A stretch of DNA of 64,000 nt from Notospermus geniculatus (Eukaryota; Nemertea; Pilidiophora; Heteronemertea; Lineidae): assembly GCA_002633025.1 (NCBI GenBank), contig NMRB01000305.1:289615-353614 (forward strand), read 5' to 3'. Shown here piece after piece: positions 47,746 through 62,700 of this stretch. A program made the position numbers and the translations under genes. How positions within the stretch are numbered: position 1 is the first letter of the stretch; each line of letters opens with the position of its first letter. The notes beneath the pieces were generated by a model, which worked only from the letters and a program-made list of their open reading frames with translations, did no database searches and was not told the DNA's origin.

Positions 47746-50700
47746 CTACCCATATGACATAAGAAGCTCAAAGCTCAAATCAAAACTGTTAAGAATACCA
47801 AAGTGCCTCAGAGAAAAGACAAATCCACAAGAAACACCTTTTACATACATATTTTGATTTAGAGTGTACTGGTCATTATCTTCGTCATAAGTAACTATCG
47901 GTGGGCGGCGATTCGCTGATGATGCTCTCCTGACCACAAAAGTCGCGCTGCGCTCCAGTCTTGAACTAAAAGATCATTACATACATGCAAACACTCTTGA
48001 CAGTCGACAACAATACAAGGCCATTGGCAATGGCTTGAAGATTCAAATCAGTGTCAACCTATTGGCTCAGCGTTAGCTGTTTAGGCCTGGCATTGCCAGG
48101 GTCCAGCTTCTCCTGTTGGTGATGGTTGGAATTGCTGACCACACAGCAGGCTGTTGATATCTTCAAATCGTAGTCAAGTGACTGATGTTTTTGATATGAT
48201 AACGTTGGGGAAGCTCGATCCCAGTGGCAAAGCCAGGCATCCCTGACCGTGACCTTACATTACAACTGTGAATTTTGTATATTCTTGGGAATAGCAAAGC
48301 TGGAAAATAGTACTGATGTCAAAGTTGGCATCACAGTCTCTGAAATTAATCTTTGGAATAAAACTTGCACCACCATATCCAGGACAAAAGTAATGCCCGC
48401 AGTATCAAATCAAATTTTTCATCCATTTTTTTGGAAATTCAGATTCTGGGCCTATTGGGGCTTCAGTGTATAAACCCGCATGTAGGCCTTTATTGAGCAT
48501 ATTCAGAAAATTGGATGAAAAATTTGATCATGTACAGCAGGCAGATATATAAGGTGGATTATGAAGTTTCCCTTTGCCCTAACCAAAGCAATTCATTTAT
48601 CTCTAGACTATTGTGCAGTAATCTGTAAGCTGCCACTCCTCAAGCACAAAGAAAACTAGTTATTTGCTCCTAAACATGAGTGTGACATTTCCATCTCAAC
48701 CATAAGCTCTATTAATTGCCTGCCACCAAAGTTAAACAAAGAGTGATAAGCTGATGTAATAAGCTAATCCTCAAAATGGCTGGAATCAATTACATAGTAA
48801 ACATTGCAGAGAGAGTTCATGTACTGAGACTAATAGTGTTGACAGCAAACTATTTTATACAGTATTACTGGTAGTATCTGTGCCACAGTGTGTAAATATG
48901 CCTTGGCAACATTCACCCTGTTAGCCATGTGTGTCAGCTAAAACTGATGTATGCCCCCCCCCCCCCTCCACGTTGAACAGCCACAACATGGCTCACAGGA
49001 GTGATTATCCATCTGCCAGACATAAATTGTATGTGTGCTGCCTGCTTTAGGTGCCCATGTCAGTGAGATGATCTGAAAGACGTGTATTTGCATGTGTATG
49101 TGTGCTACCAGCTTAATCTGAGATGTCATCAGACAGTCATACCTTTTTGATTTGGACAAGTTTGTGTTTCCAGCGGCGCTGAGAATGAAATGACAACGAT
49201 TATGTCATCGGCTTATGATTGTGCCTCAACGAATTAGAGGCAAGGATTGATTATATCACTGAAGTGTGTATAAGATGACGATGCTGATCAAGAAATGGGG
49301 ATTAGCAGCTACAATAGAAGCATACAAGGCCACAACCTGGACTCCAACACAGAATTTACAATGATACTCAAGACTAAAATAATTCTAACAGAATAAGCTA
49401 TTTCCGCCCTCAACAAAACAAGGTACTATACACTACATGTAGCAACAGACTTGACAGTACAGCTAAAGCATACACACAGGCAGGTTGTGTTAATCCACAC
49501 ACCCATGCAAGGGTGAAATGAAAACACCCACAGAGTGATTGAAGGTATGTGAGACTTGCAGCTAAGTCGTGTCTTGGATGCGTACCAGATTCCCTCTCAA
49601 TCTCGCATACACATACAGGCCCCTTTCGAAAGTCTAATAACAATATCCTCGCCCCAGGTCAAAACGCACACGATGTACATGAACAGTACGTACATCATTC
49701 ACGTTTTGACCTGGGGCGAGGATGTTGTTATTACCCGCTGAAGACTTTTGAAAGGGGCCTATTCAACACTGGCCACCTAGGACTCAACAAACTCCAGCCA
49801 CCGTAGGGAATATGGACTACTTGTGTCAGTTTGTTTGAAAACAGAGGGAATCTGTTCTAAAGGGAGGCATATGAATCTTGTTAGTATGGTATCAGCTAAT
49901 CTGTGGTACGTACCTCCGAGCCATTGGTATCCCACTACCTGGCCTTGGTGTTGTACTCCCCGGTCTAGGTATCCCTGTCCTACCCGGCGTAGGGATACCA
50001 CTCCCTGATTTTGGTGTCGGGGACACCGCCCGTTGACCAGCCGATGGTGCACGTAACATTGACGGTGATTTCTGCCCCGTGGCTGGCGACGTACGCCCTG
50101 ATGAGGAAGGCCCCCGTAGTTTTGGGGATGATCGTCCTGTCGTACTGGCATAGGGAGAGTTCGGTCGGTCTCGATGTAACTGTGGTTCACTGGCATTTGG
50201 CCGTAAGCCATTCATTAAACCTCTTACATTTGGTAAACTTCTTCTGGGTACTGCAAAGAGGATGGACAAAATGAAAAAAATACCTTCCAATCTTAAATAT
50301 TCTGACGGCCGTCAAATGTGTGGTTGTAGATGATATCTCTTCCAAGTCCAAAATCTTATTTCCTTGGCATGAGGCACAGTTTTTTCAGATAGCCCCTTAC
50401 CCTGCTGTTGAATTTGTGGTTGTAGATGAGGTGACGACTCAAGATATTGCGTGCTACCGTAAGGGCTGTCTGGCGGCGTGCTACCATGGCTACCATTGCT
50501 ACCGTTACTGTTTAATGACGCAGTGGAAGAGGCATGGCTGGCTGAGCTGAACTTGCGAGGTGGTGGAATCATACCATCTGCTGCAAGATTAGAAAGCGGT
50601 CAACGTTAAGGGGTAGGGTTTGACACTGACGCTCAAGCATTCAACATCTGATGGACAAGTCAGACATCAGGACCCATATTCATAAAACTACTTAAGTCTA

Positions 50701-53700
50701 AGTGTGACACTTATCCTTTGTTCAACACAAAGGATAAGTATCATACTTTGACTTAAGTATGTTTATGAATACGGGTCCAGAAGACTGAAAATGGTTTTAT
50801 GCAATTCACAAAGCAAGATCTTTACGCATTATTTACAACACAGAGACAGGTTGTCATCTATTTCAATTTGCTTGTTGATATCATTGGAAAGGCACAACAG
50901 GATAAAACCTACTTCCAGGTATTCAAGCTCTGGTGCACATACTGAGCAATGGGTTAGAAAAGCTGAGCAGTACTACAGTTACTTTTGATTTACACGTCAC
51001 CGACAGTGGCAACCTTACCCTCTTGTCTGCTCGGACTAGATCGCGTTGAACTCTGGGAAGATGGTGATATATTCGAATCGCTGTCGTTTGGCTGATTCAA
51101 GTAAAATCCTCCTTTCTTCCGCATGGCTGTGGCGTGTGGTTGAGACAGGGTGAAAGAAGGTTAGCACGGTGGGATAGGTAAGCTCATTGTATGTCACATA
51201 TATACACAATCATTAATGGCTTTGTTTTTATGACAATAGGCATGGGACCAGAATGTTAGTGGGCACCTACTGCCAGGAAATGGGAAATGGACATGTAAAG
51301 CTTGTGGTGGGCTATGAATTTACTTACATCTTCTCGGTGACGCGAGTGGCGAAAAACTTTGCCGTAAACCTGAAATACGTGGAAAAGAGTCGAGTTAATG
51401 AACGTGCAGATAACGCATCACTAGGAGAAGGTTTGAGCATATTGGAGGGTGACGTTCACTTATGCACATGAACATTACAACAGGCTGTTCAAGACTTCAT
51501 CTTAAAAGAATTGCCACTACAGCACTGAACCTGGTCAGAGCAAAACTTGATTACATCTAGCTGGACAGAGAGAGCTGAGACTTAGCCCCAACTGATCTTA
51601 GCTTCAGAAATGAAGTTCAAAATGCCCGGTGCATTCACACACACACACACTTACTTTCTTCTTGCATTTTAGCCAAGGCATGTACATCAAGTGTCTTCTT
51701 ATTCTGTTGGAGCAAACTTGACGTGTCCGATTGCCGCCGATCTGGTCGTTCATTATGACTGGACGACGAAGACGAGGCTGGACTAACATCGTTATTTTCT
51801 AACGGCGTGGCGTATTCACCAAAATCTGACGCTCGCCGTAAATCTTTATTTTTCTTTGGTCTTGTGAAGGTATCGGTATTGACTCTTGTACCTGAAAAGA
51901 AGGGGAACATTCAAAACCTTATCTTTTACAGAAACCTGTTCCAGAGTGTTCCTCACCTGAATCAACTGTCAAAACATATAAGTAATGACCAAGAAAATAC
52001 CACCTGGAAACCATACAAGAAATAATACACTTTACATTTGGCACATCTTTTCCCCACATTTCTATGAAGTCTAGTTAACCAGACCATCTGCAACAGGTGT
52101 AAGCCAGGTTAACTTTCACACAGAATTCGCAAACATCACCAGATCAGAAGTTGATAAACTTGGGAATAAGTGAAGTTCTTCTAACTAATAAGCAACAAGA
52201 ACTCATACCACAGTTGGAAAATATTTCAGTTTGACAGACAACCTGCTAGTTATGAACACTAGATACAATCAGTGGGTCTACCACCAAGGCAAGTTTGAAA
52301 TTCCTACAGAATTGAAAGAAATGAAAAACAAGATGTGGAAGGACCACACTGATGTGGAGCACAGGATTTCAGCGCCTCTAACATGGCACGAATCTGGTCT
52401 AAGCACAATATGGAGGAGGAGAAAAGTCAAAGGAATGAACTTATAATGATGAAGTAATCTAAAAAGAAGCAAGGAGCTTGTAGCGTATTGAAGAATTATC
52501 TGAAGAAAGCCAATGCTGGTCCAATATGACCAATACAGACTTGGCCACGGCCAATTTACAAGGACTTCTTAGCAGGGTTTTATCAGGAAGGATTTCATGG
52601 TGACAAATGAAGCTATTGTGAGAGAATGATGGGTGTTCTTTATAGGATGCAGAAGATTAAGTTGCCAGGAGTTCTATTCACAGGGTTCAGCAGCAGCAAC
52701 TCTGAACATTAAGGCACTGAATTACAGCGATTTGCTTTCAAGAAAATGTCTTCAACAATACATGTCAGCGACCATGCTTTACTGCAGACAGAAGTAAATC
52801 TTCCAAAATATCAAAATAATAAACCTTGAAATCTGCCTATCAAGTGAAAGTGACTAAGACAAAGGTTAAAAGCAATTAAATTAACAGATTAATTGATGTC
52901 AATCACCGTCATCCACATGCTCCCATATTAAAAACCCAATCAGCCTAATGGTGATTGTCACTTTGGGAGCAGTAACTTTTGTTAAAAGAGAGTACCCTGC
53001 CAACTTCCAACACCTGTGTTCAGGGCCAGGGGTTACTTGTACCACTACAGTCCTGGTCACATGTAATGTGGGCCATATCCCTATAAATGCGTCTCTTGGT
53101 ATGGCCAAGTTCTGAGAGTGCAGCAGTTTGAAAAGGAAAAGAAGTAAACAAAGCAGAATTGAACTTTTGAAGACAAAACAACACCAAACCTACAGGGTAT
53201 ACTACCAAAATTTAACCGCCGATGGTTTTGTGCTGCAAATGTAGAGAGTTAGAATGGGTTAATAAACGAGGAGGTCTTCGTAGGATGAAGCCATGGGTAT
53301 ACTCTACCTATTCTATAGGGTTGATGGCTTGAAATAAATGCTAAACTCTGTAGGATTTGGCAGTCAAAAAGTTGAGGTTAGTATATGCTGTTGACTGTTG
53401 GCTACAAAGCATGGATCATTGTACAACCTGGCCTGGATGCTGCTATTTTTCAGTTTCACAAACAGCCTTCCTCGACATATCTTCAGTTTTTATAATAATC
53501 TACCAAGCAATACATACCTAAGCCGGCTATGAGAGGCTGCTTGATTGTTGGCACCCCAGGATTATTATTGTTATTATTATTCGGTTGTTGCGGCGTCTGT
53601 GGCCCACTCTCTCCAATGGCGGTGCTCGGCGTACTGATTGGCGAATTAAGACTAGCTAACGTATGAGAACTTGAACTTCGAGATACTGAAAGAGAGAGAA

Positions 53701-56700
53701 GAATTTGTTGGAGTCAGTCATGTTACCACGCAAAGGAAGAATTAGTTGGAGTCAGTCATGTTACCACGCAAAGGAAGAATTTGTTGGAGTCAGTCATGTT
53801 ACCACGCAAAGGAAGAATTAGTTGGAGTCAGTCATGTTACCACGCAAAGGAAGAATTAGTTGGAGTCAGTCATGTTACCACGCAAAGGGTGCTTGGGGAA
53901 CAGTGATCATCACTGGTCGCAAGAAATTGACACCACTCTTGAAAACAGGCAATCTTTCTTTCATCATTCTTCATACACATCATAGCATTTAGCTCCCATT
54001 TTGATCAGACTGGCTACTACAAAGATGTCATTACACCAGGCAAGCCAGAGTTGAATACGCCTCTGTTAGTGCAAGGCAAGTGATCAGTGCTTTTGAAATA
54101 TGCAAATTCAGCCCCAATGGGTCTGATCAATTTCAGCTAATTAGAAAACTTCAGAACAGTATCGCTTGTAATTGCATGATTTCCATTCATTCACACTTTA
54201 TTCCAATTACACTAGTTTTCATGCACAAATTTTTCCTGGCACAAACTGATGCAAGTATTGATCAAATGCAAGCTTTGCTACCATTCATCATTCCCTCTAA
54301 TTGGTTCAAACCAATCTTCTCTTCCTCACTAAGTCGATTTCTGTTCCTGATTTGCATCAACTCTGGGCTACATGGTCTTGGACAGGACTCAGGAGATTTC
54401 ACCTGAGGAAACTTGAGCCAAGGGACTCCATGTACACCTGCTGATTGAAACTTAACCCACGCTGCAACCTATCATTTCCACATTGCTTTGCTTGGAAACG
54501 CAGCCAATCAGAAAGCAGGTGTCTTCTTTTATTTCACAATATTATCGCATAGTCCTGCTGCTTATATACTTCTTTATGAGGTGCTAATGACTCCAGATTC
54601 AAACAGTCTTTCAGCGGACGAGTGCAATAGGATTTCCCAATCAGAAGACTGGTTAAAGATACAGTGGAACCCCTCTAAATTGACCACCCATGGGACTGGA
54701 GCCAAGTGGTCGATTTTAAGAGGGGTGGTCGCTTTAGCCAGGTTGAGATCCGGGGTGGGACGTACATTGTACCAAATTACAGATGGTTACTGTCAATTTC
54801 AAGGCCGCCAAAAACTTGGGACATAAAAGTTTCTTACCTCTCCCTCCCTTCGTAACTTCATCTAATTTATACACTAAACATTTCCTAACTGAATCTAGTT
54901 CTGGAGGCGGCGTATCATCGAACACTTCCCGTACCCATTTGTAAGGACTTGTTGACTTTTGTTTTGGTGTGAGTGCCTTCGGTGATTGGTATAACCTGCA
55001 ATGAGAAAGAAAATTTTCCTTCAATTCAGAGTCTGATCCTGCTCATGTTTGGAGCATTCAGCGTCCTATCTTGCTCATGCCTGGAGTATTCAGAGTTCTA
55101 TCTTGGCCATGTCTGGAGCATTCAGAGCATCTTGCTCATGTCTGGAGCATTCTGAATTCAGAGGTTTATCTTGCTCATGTCTGGAGCGTAACTTGCTCAT
55201 GTCTGGAGCATTCAGCATTCTATCTTGCTCATGTCTGGAGCATTCAGCATTCTATCTTGCTCATGTGTCTGGAGTATTCAGAGATCTTTCTCATGTCTGG
55301 AGCACACTGACCACAAAACCTTTGAGACTGCAGCACCTACAAATTCTAAGAACCTAAAATAAATCAAACACCTGTTATCTTAATAGTTTTCACTCCCACT
55401 CCACCCCCAGGCTATAACAAATTCAGTGCGACTCATTCTATTCATGACACCAACAAGCATGCAAGATCGGTTACTTTCGCCTGGGCAGTGTACAGTCATC
55501 CACTATGTGCAATATCCTGTAGACTATTCCTGCATAAACTACAATGTAGGGCTAGGTCCAGGAAAAACTGTACAGTGGGACCATGGGACAAGCTGGTAGT
55601 GCGTAATAAAAACACCCGGTAACATGTAAATGTGGGCTATAAAGATATAATTTGGTGTAGGTTATTCAGAATTGGCTCCTTTTGATCGGAATATAGTAGT
55701 CTAAAGCATACTAGGCCCGTTTTATTTTAGCCTGATATTTACCATTCCCGGCAGGGGTGTAAGGATACTGGTTTCAGGGCTGTGAAATGGCGGCGATTTG
55801 GTATGATATTTACATTGTCCGAGAAAATTGCCAATAAAAAGAGTTAGAATCATTGGAATTTAATGAAACTCAAATATGATATTCTCAACAAATGCCACTT
55901 GAGCCTGTGAAAATTTGAATTGGCTCCTATGTGTAGTTTTTGAATTATTCGGCAAAATGTATGTACAGTCGATGTACAGGACGTGTACAGAAAATTTAAT
56001 TGTGGACCTAGCCCTGTATTGTGGACAAACTAGAATAGTACAAGCAGTCTTCAATACATGATGATGGCTCTTCAACACCTACACTGTATCGTATTCGTAC
56101 ATGTAATGTACATGTACATTCATACTACAGATGATGAAAGGTTTTTAACTGCCCTGGGAAAATTAACAAATAAAATCGTTCAAGGACAGCTGATGAACAT
56201 GATATAAATCCAATCTCCTCAGCCTCAAATCCAATTCAGCTCTTACATTTTACAAATCAGAAACAACTAGTAATAGCATGCGGCTGTGGTGGTTGCTCCC
56301 ACTTTCAATCAGTGTTTTTTTACATGATGCAAGCAAAATAAAGGGAAACACTGTAATGAAACAATTAGATTTAGAGTGCAGAGGGATATAAAAGACCCCT
56401 CTCACGTAGGCAAGGTGGTTTTATGTAAAAGAACCTTCGATGATGAGCATCACATAGTAACATGTTTTTATAGAATCAGCTGACTTCAGGTGTTGCGTAG
56501 GCCTAATCACTGATAGGGCATTCCGTTGTAGTTGAGGTTAACCATATAGATAGGCCTAGCGTTCGTAGCAAATGACTAATTCCACAGGAATAAACCAGTT
56601 TGCCAAACGTACATGTATGATTAATGAGATTATAATATTTCATATAACTAATTCTTACATCATCTTGGACTGTCACATTATTGTACCGACTTATGCCCGC

Positions 56701-59700
56701 TGTACACGATCAAATTTTTCATCCAATTTTTTTGAAATTCAGATTCCAGGCCTATTGGGGCTTCAGTGTATAAACCCGCATGTACCGGTAGGCCTTTATT
56801 GAGCATATTCAGAAAATTGGATGAAAACTTTGATCGTGTACAGCGGGCATTAACATATTATATTATTGTCAAGTTTTTCATAGGCCTACATAAATTTGTA
56901 TTATTTTCTCATTTGTCTGAGGCGTACTGCAACGACACCGACAGAACCTGTAATCTATAAACAACCACCTGGTGCCCTAACAGGCTCAATATTGCATTCC
57001 TCCCACAACCAGCTTGATCAATCGGAAATCAGTAGACCCTCTGGCATGTCTGGTAATTGGTTATTAAAAGTTGGTTTCCTAATTCTAACCACCAAATTCA
57101 ACCTTGGTGCTAACTCCAGATCAAAACACTTTCCTATGATTTGATAGCCGGACATCATATCATATGATCTTCCAAGCCAAAAGATAGGCCCACCCCTTTC
57201 TGTAAATGCACTCAAGCATGGAATACCGGTATCCCACCTAAGAATGCAGTTGACATATTTCCGCTATAAAAAACAAAACAAAACCGTCTGTTGTCCTATG
57301 TGTGTCAGACAACACAATACAAAACATATCAGATAAATGGTGAAAAGAAAAGGTGCACTTTCAGCCCAAATTCATGAAAAGAGAGACAATAAACGCACAA
57401 TAAATGCCATTTACATGTACTTGACCAGCCCAAGGCCAATACCAGGGGTTCAACAAAGGCCTAGCCTGTTGTGTTGATACAGCCATGATTGACCGCAGAA
57501 ACCTTTTTCCCACTCCAAGGAGAAGCCCCACACTGGCAAAAGTAGAAAGCCGACATTTTTGTGTCTTCTCAACTCGAGTACAAATCGTTCATAAATAAGC
57601 TGGGAAAACCTGAAGAAAAGTGCATTAAAACCATTCACACATTCAGGTTGGGTAAAAAGCAACGTGATTTGACCAAATCATGTCAACGTGGTAATGACGT
57701 GAATGGCTGAGTGTTGTGTTTTTTATGATTAGCTGAGATTATCGGCAGAAAATGTTGGAAGTATGTGCAGAACCATGCAGTCCACAGAAACCTTGTCGGA
57801 CAATGTCACATTCGTCTGCGGTTTGGACATCATGGCCTACCATGCGAGCGTAGTCGGAGGGCGGAGCAATGTCACAAACTCTTGGTGGTCAAGATGAGGT
57901 TTGGAATGAAGAAACTACCAATAATAGGAGCTGTCAGTGAGTTGACAATAGGTGTCACTACCGCCCAATCCAATGCATAGAGCGGACACATTCATTCTTG
58001 ATTGAGCACCAAGAGAAATTTCTTTTGCATTGGTCTGCTAGAACTTTGCTGCTATCTTTTGGCAATATGCGCGACTGCTCCTATTCTCTAACAAAACACA
58101 GTATGCATTGCTACCGGAATTCTTCCAACCCGGGAAGCCTCACGCTGAGATATCCAGAATCATTCTCATTGTCGTCTCTTCTGAGAATTGATCAGCGGTG
58201 AAAAAAAAAAATTCAACATTCATCACATCTGTGGATGATTTAGCGTGAATCGAGGACTCTTTATCATTTGAGGAACGAATCTTGGGTGTCGAGTCTGGGA
58301 GTCTCCAAAGCATCAGAATAATGGACGACATCTCCAATAGAAATATCGTCATCTTTTGCTCTATTACAAAAGGTCAAACTACCCAATCAAAACTTGATCA
58401 AGGAGCGTTGCATTTTATGGTGGTGAGCAGTTCTGCTGGTCCCACATTTCTGAAATGTAATGATCCAGGGATCGGACCAAATCAGATTTACGTAGTCCAT
58501 ACCATGATGATGTTTGATATCAGCAACTGACATTGCCCCATCACAAGTAATCTAACCTTGGAACCTTGTTCCTTTCCACAGGCTGTCTGTAACATACTGT
58601 ACTTAGGAACAATAAATATTACAAGAGAAAGCAACTAGTCTCCACCATAGACTCATTTATTTTCATTTACTTTTTCTGCCTCCATTCAGCAGCTATTCAT
58701 GGCAAGGCTGCAAATCATGCACAACTAAACACACTGAACACGTCTGGAGAACCTATTCAACAGTTGCTTACACTTGTACCCAGATACACACAAGGATGTG
58801 GAAAGCAAAGTGGGATCTGCACAACTACTTAGAAGCATTCATCATGACAATGCTATCCTCCAATGAGGATAGATAAGGCATCGAGCAAACACTGAAATTG
58901 ATTGAGGAGTTACAGGAATTGATGCTCCCACCGAATCACACCAAAAAGACAATCTGAGATCACTATCGAGCGAACAGAAACCAAGCATTGGGAACTTGAT
59001 CCCAGTAATCCCATCTTCCAACACAAATCAATCTCTTGCTAAACGTATGAATGCAGGCCGAGATCCCACATCACATGCTCTCAGCGTCATATATCTTCAT
59101 GTTGTGACAACGAGCTGATCGCGTGCCACCAGCGTATTCTCTCGATAAGCTTTTCTATCCGTCGGATGAAATGTGCATATTGTGAGGTGGCGTACACATG
59201 GAGACTGGGGAATATGAATCTATCTGTGGTCTCCTTGGCGCCACTGATGTTATTTCATCTATGACAGTGACATGAATCCATCCATGTGATGAGAAGACAA
59301 GGCCAACCACAGCCGTGAGCGATCCATGTTTACAACTGAATCTCTTCCTTGATCTCCTTCACTCTTGAATTTAGGATTGTTTGAGTAGGATTTAGGAGTC
59401 AGTATAGTATCATTCTGATTCTGGGGCTGATCATGCCATCCTTGCTTTGGTGATCTAATTTTGTGGGCCAAATTCATAAAGGGTGTTAGACTTAGACATG
59501 TGTAACTTCATCAAATGCACGGTGGAGGTGTGTGCATTTAGAGAAGTTACACGCGTCAAGTCTTAAACACCCTTTATGAATGCAGGTCCCTGTATTTTTC
59601 CTGTAATTCACTTCCAAGTTCATTGTCAGTCACAGAAATTAATCTTTTATTGATTAGATGGTACAGTTACCTCAGGGAGGAAGAATAAGATTTGGTGAAT

Positions 59701-62700
59701 CTTGACACTAAGAAAGGCACACAGCGTCGCTGTCAGTGTCATTCATGGTGCCAGGCTGGCTGCCTGGCCATGAACATTATTCATATTTTACAGGAGGATA
59801 ATTCTCCAAGGACTGCTGTTTGAAACTTTGATCAAATGATTGAGAATTCACATCTTTCGCTATCGAACAGAATCAATGTGCTCAGATAGAAGATTTGGTC
59901 GCCCATGGTGCTAGAATGGAAAGGAACTTAATATCTCCAGTCTGTGATACAAGGCTCTGACCAGTGATCTCAAAGTGAGATCACTGGCTGATGATTGAGA
60001 TCATCTCAATCATCAGCCAATGTACAACTGACATGACTGACAGGGGACTTTACATGCTTCACTGCGTAGATCAACAAAGTATCAAAACCACACCAGCTGT
60101 GTCCAGAGCCTCAAGGAATGAAGTGAGCGCAGGGCAATGGATCTAAAGCATTCAGTACCACACTTGAGTCAGTGGTCAGGCTGAAATCCTTCCTTCCAAC
60201 TCCACAGCACAACAGCAATAAGGCCATGCTTATTTCCGGGCTGCTCACCTTCATTCACCTGCACATCAACACCGTGCTGAATCATTCTCTTAGCAGCTGT
60301 GTAATGGTAATGAAAGATCTATTTCTACAAAGATTCTGAATTCAGTTGCAGTTACATGTAGCTGCTGGAAAAGGTGAACAGCTAGGAAAGTGTGTTTATG
60401 TTTTCTTCCCTTCCAAGCAATGCTGTTTCTTCAGTGTTCACCAGCCTGAACAGAGGTACTTCCCCAGGTCATGATTTTGTGCCATGCCAGCACATTCATC
60501 AGGCATGTCAGGGTTAGATAATTTCCGATTCTCGATCAAATATTACAAGTTCTATCGGCACTACTTTGGTCCAATATAAAACTGCACAGCGTGAGCAGCC
60601 AAGTCATGTAAGCCAGGCCCAGTCTACAATGTACCTACATGGTCTAGACCTGCAAAGATGATATGGATGTGAATAAATTCGATATGTGAAAGCTGTTCAG
60701 GATACCATCCCACAATCTACATATGGTGAAGAGCCTCTTGGTGCTATTTGAAGAAAATTCATAACATGTACGACACATATTGTTAAGTTTAACAAGTTGC
60801 TTTTGAAATGTTTTGAGAGCAGACTTACCAGTGTCTTATGGAAATTTCTCAAAATTCTCAAAAAGATATTCACCTCAATTGACCTCAATATTGCTGGGGA
60901 AACAGCAAATGTATCAATTGAAGAATGCATGTATTGTAACTGCCAGGTTTCAATACAACTACAAGAATTTACATACTGACAGACATGACAGAATGATTGT
61001 CAGGCCAGCAGATGATGAATGACTGGCAAGATAATGATTCTGATATGATGTGGCAATCAATATGCCATGACCATGCAATGCAATTATGGCATTCCACACA
61101 TCATAGGTTTCCAATAAAGTACCCTGAGAGAATTTTTTGCCGACTAAGATGAAGTACGAAACCATGTCTGAACTTGAGGAGACACACAAAGCTACTCCAA
61201 ACTTGTGTTCATCATTGATCTTCGTTATTGGTTCGGTTAATTGTCTTGCCAAATTGTACGACGAGAGTCCAGCTAAGTGTGCTTGATTGGTGAATAATAA
61301 GTGGTTACACTATGGTTAAAAGCCATCTGTATCACTTCAAATATGATTACACAGCACCCTATCGATCAGCGGTCATCCCGCCATATGCTACGCTCTCGTG
61401 AAATCAATAGCTGCTAAACCGTAACTGAGACTGATGACGCAGATTACGCTATTGCTAGGCTACAAATGTGCTGGAGTTTCAAAGTGTCCTTTCTCGAGCA
61501 CCTATTGACACGGGTCGTGAACATTGTATACATTGAGGCTGGGACAGACTGCACAGTCACCCTTACGACAAATCTGTCAAAAGGTACACTGCACTGCACT
61601 GCATGACACAGATTTCTAAAGCGGAGCATGAGTGTGACAGTAAAAACAATCACAGCAATAGACAAGTTGCGATATTAGCGGCCGCCATGTTTTTTATGGA
61701 CTTTTTGACATTGCTTGGGTTTTTCAATGGGATTTTACACTGTCAGAGGCGTTCAAAAAAAGAAAGGTCATACAGTAAGCCACTAGAATTACATAAAGAT
61801 ATTTTAGTAAGTAAGCAAGCAGCTAATAAAATACATTCGAATTACATTTGAAAAAGTTCGAAAATTCGGCCAATTCCACAAAAAAAATGGCGGCCGCTAT
61901 TTTCGCAACCTGTCTATGGAATTAGGGTTGAGTGCCAGCTAAATCTAAATGTGCCATAATCCTTCTTCTTTTGCTTTCCTTCCAAGTGTCAGGCCATCTT
62001 CAACAAACTTAAGATGTTTGCCAGGGTACTGTAGTGCTGAAAGAGAACATCTCTTCTCAGGAGTATGCATTCTTTTTAGGCCCAGGCTACAGGTACGGCA
62101 GCCGTACACTAAAATAAAAATTCTAGGGATACGGCAGTCTTGTTATTACACTGCGCATGCTCAGTTTACTGCCGTATTATAATACGGCACTGCCGTATCC
62201 GAACAGTCATTGGCTATTGATACGGCAGAAGAATTGCGCATGCGTAAATATCTTCTTTTATTCCCGCGCTGCGCCTGCGCAGTTTTCTGCCGTATCTTCA
62301 CCGAGATGGGCTAGGGATACGGCAGGGACTCTCCCCTATTACGGCAGTGCCGTACCAGCATGATTTTTATACTAGAGATTGGCAGATCAAGGAGGATGTA
62401 CCATGAAGTATCTGAGTGTAGGCAAGGCCTACTTCGTTGCACTTCTAAAGGAATTGGCCCATACGTCACTTCGACAGTTTGACCTCCCGCCAACACCAAA
62501 ATGAACGTCTAGACTCTAATAAAAATTCAAATTCGTCTAATGATTCATGCGACTTGTTAAATCTCCCAAACATCGCCCGAGGGATGTGCACGGAAAATGA
62601 ACTTAGAATTTTTCACAAAAAAAAGACAAAAAAAGAAAAACGAAAGTGCAAAAAGAAGAAGTGCAACCGCGAGGGATCGAACCCGGCGCCCCGGATTCAC

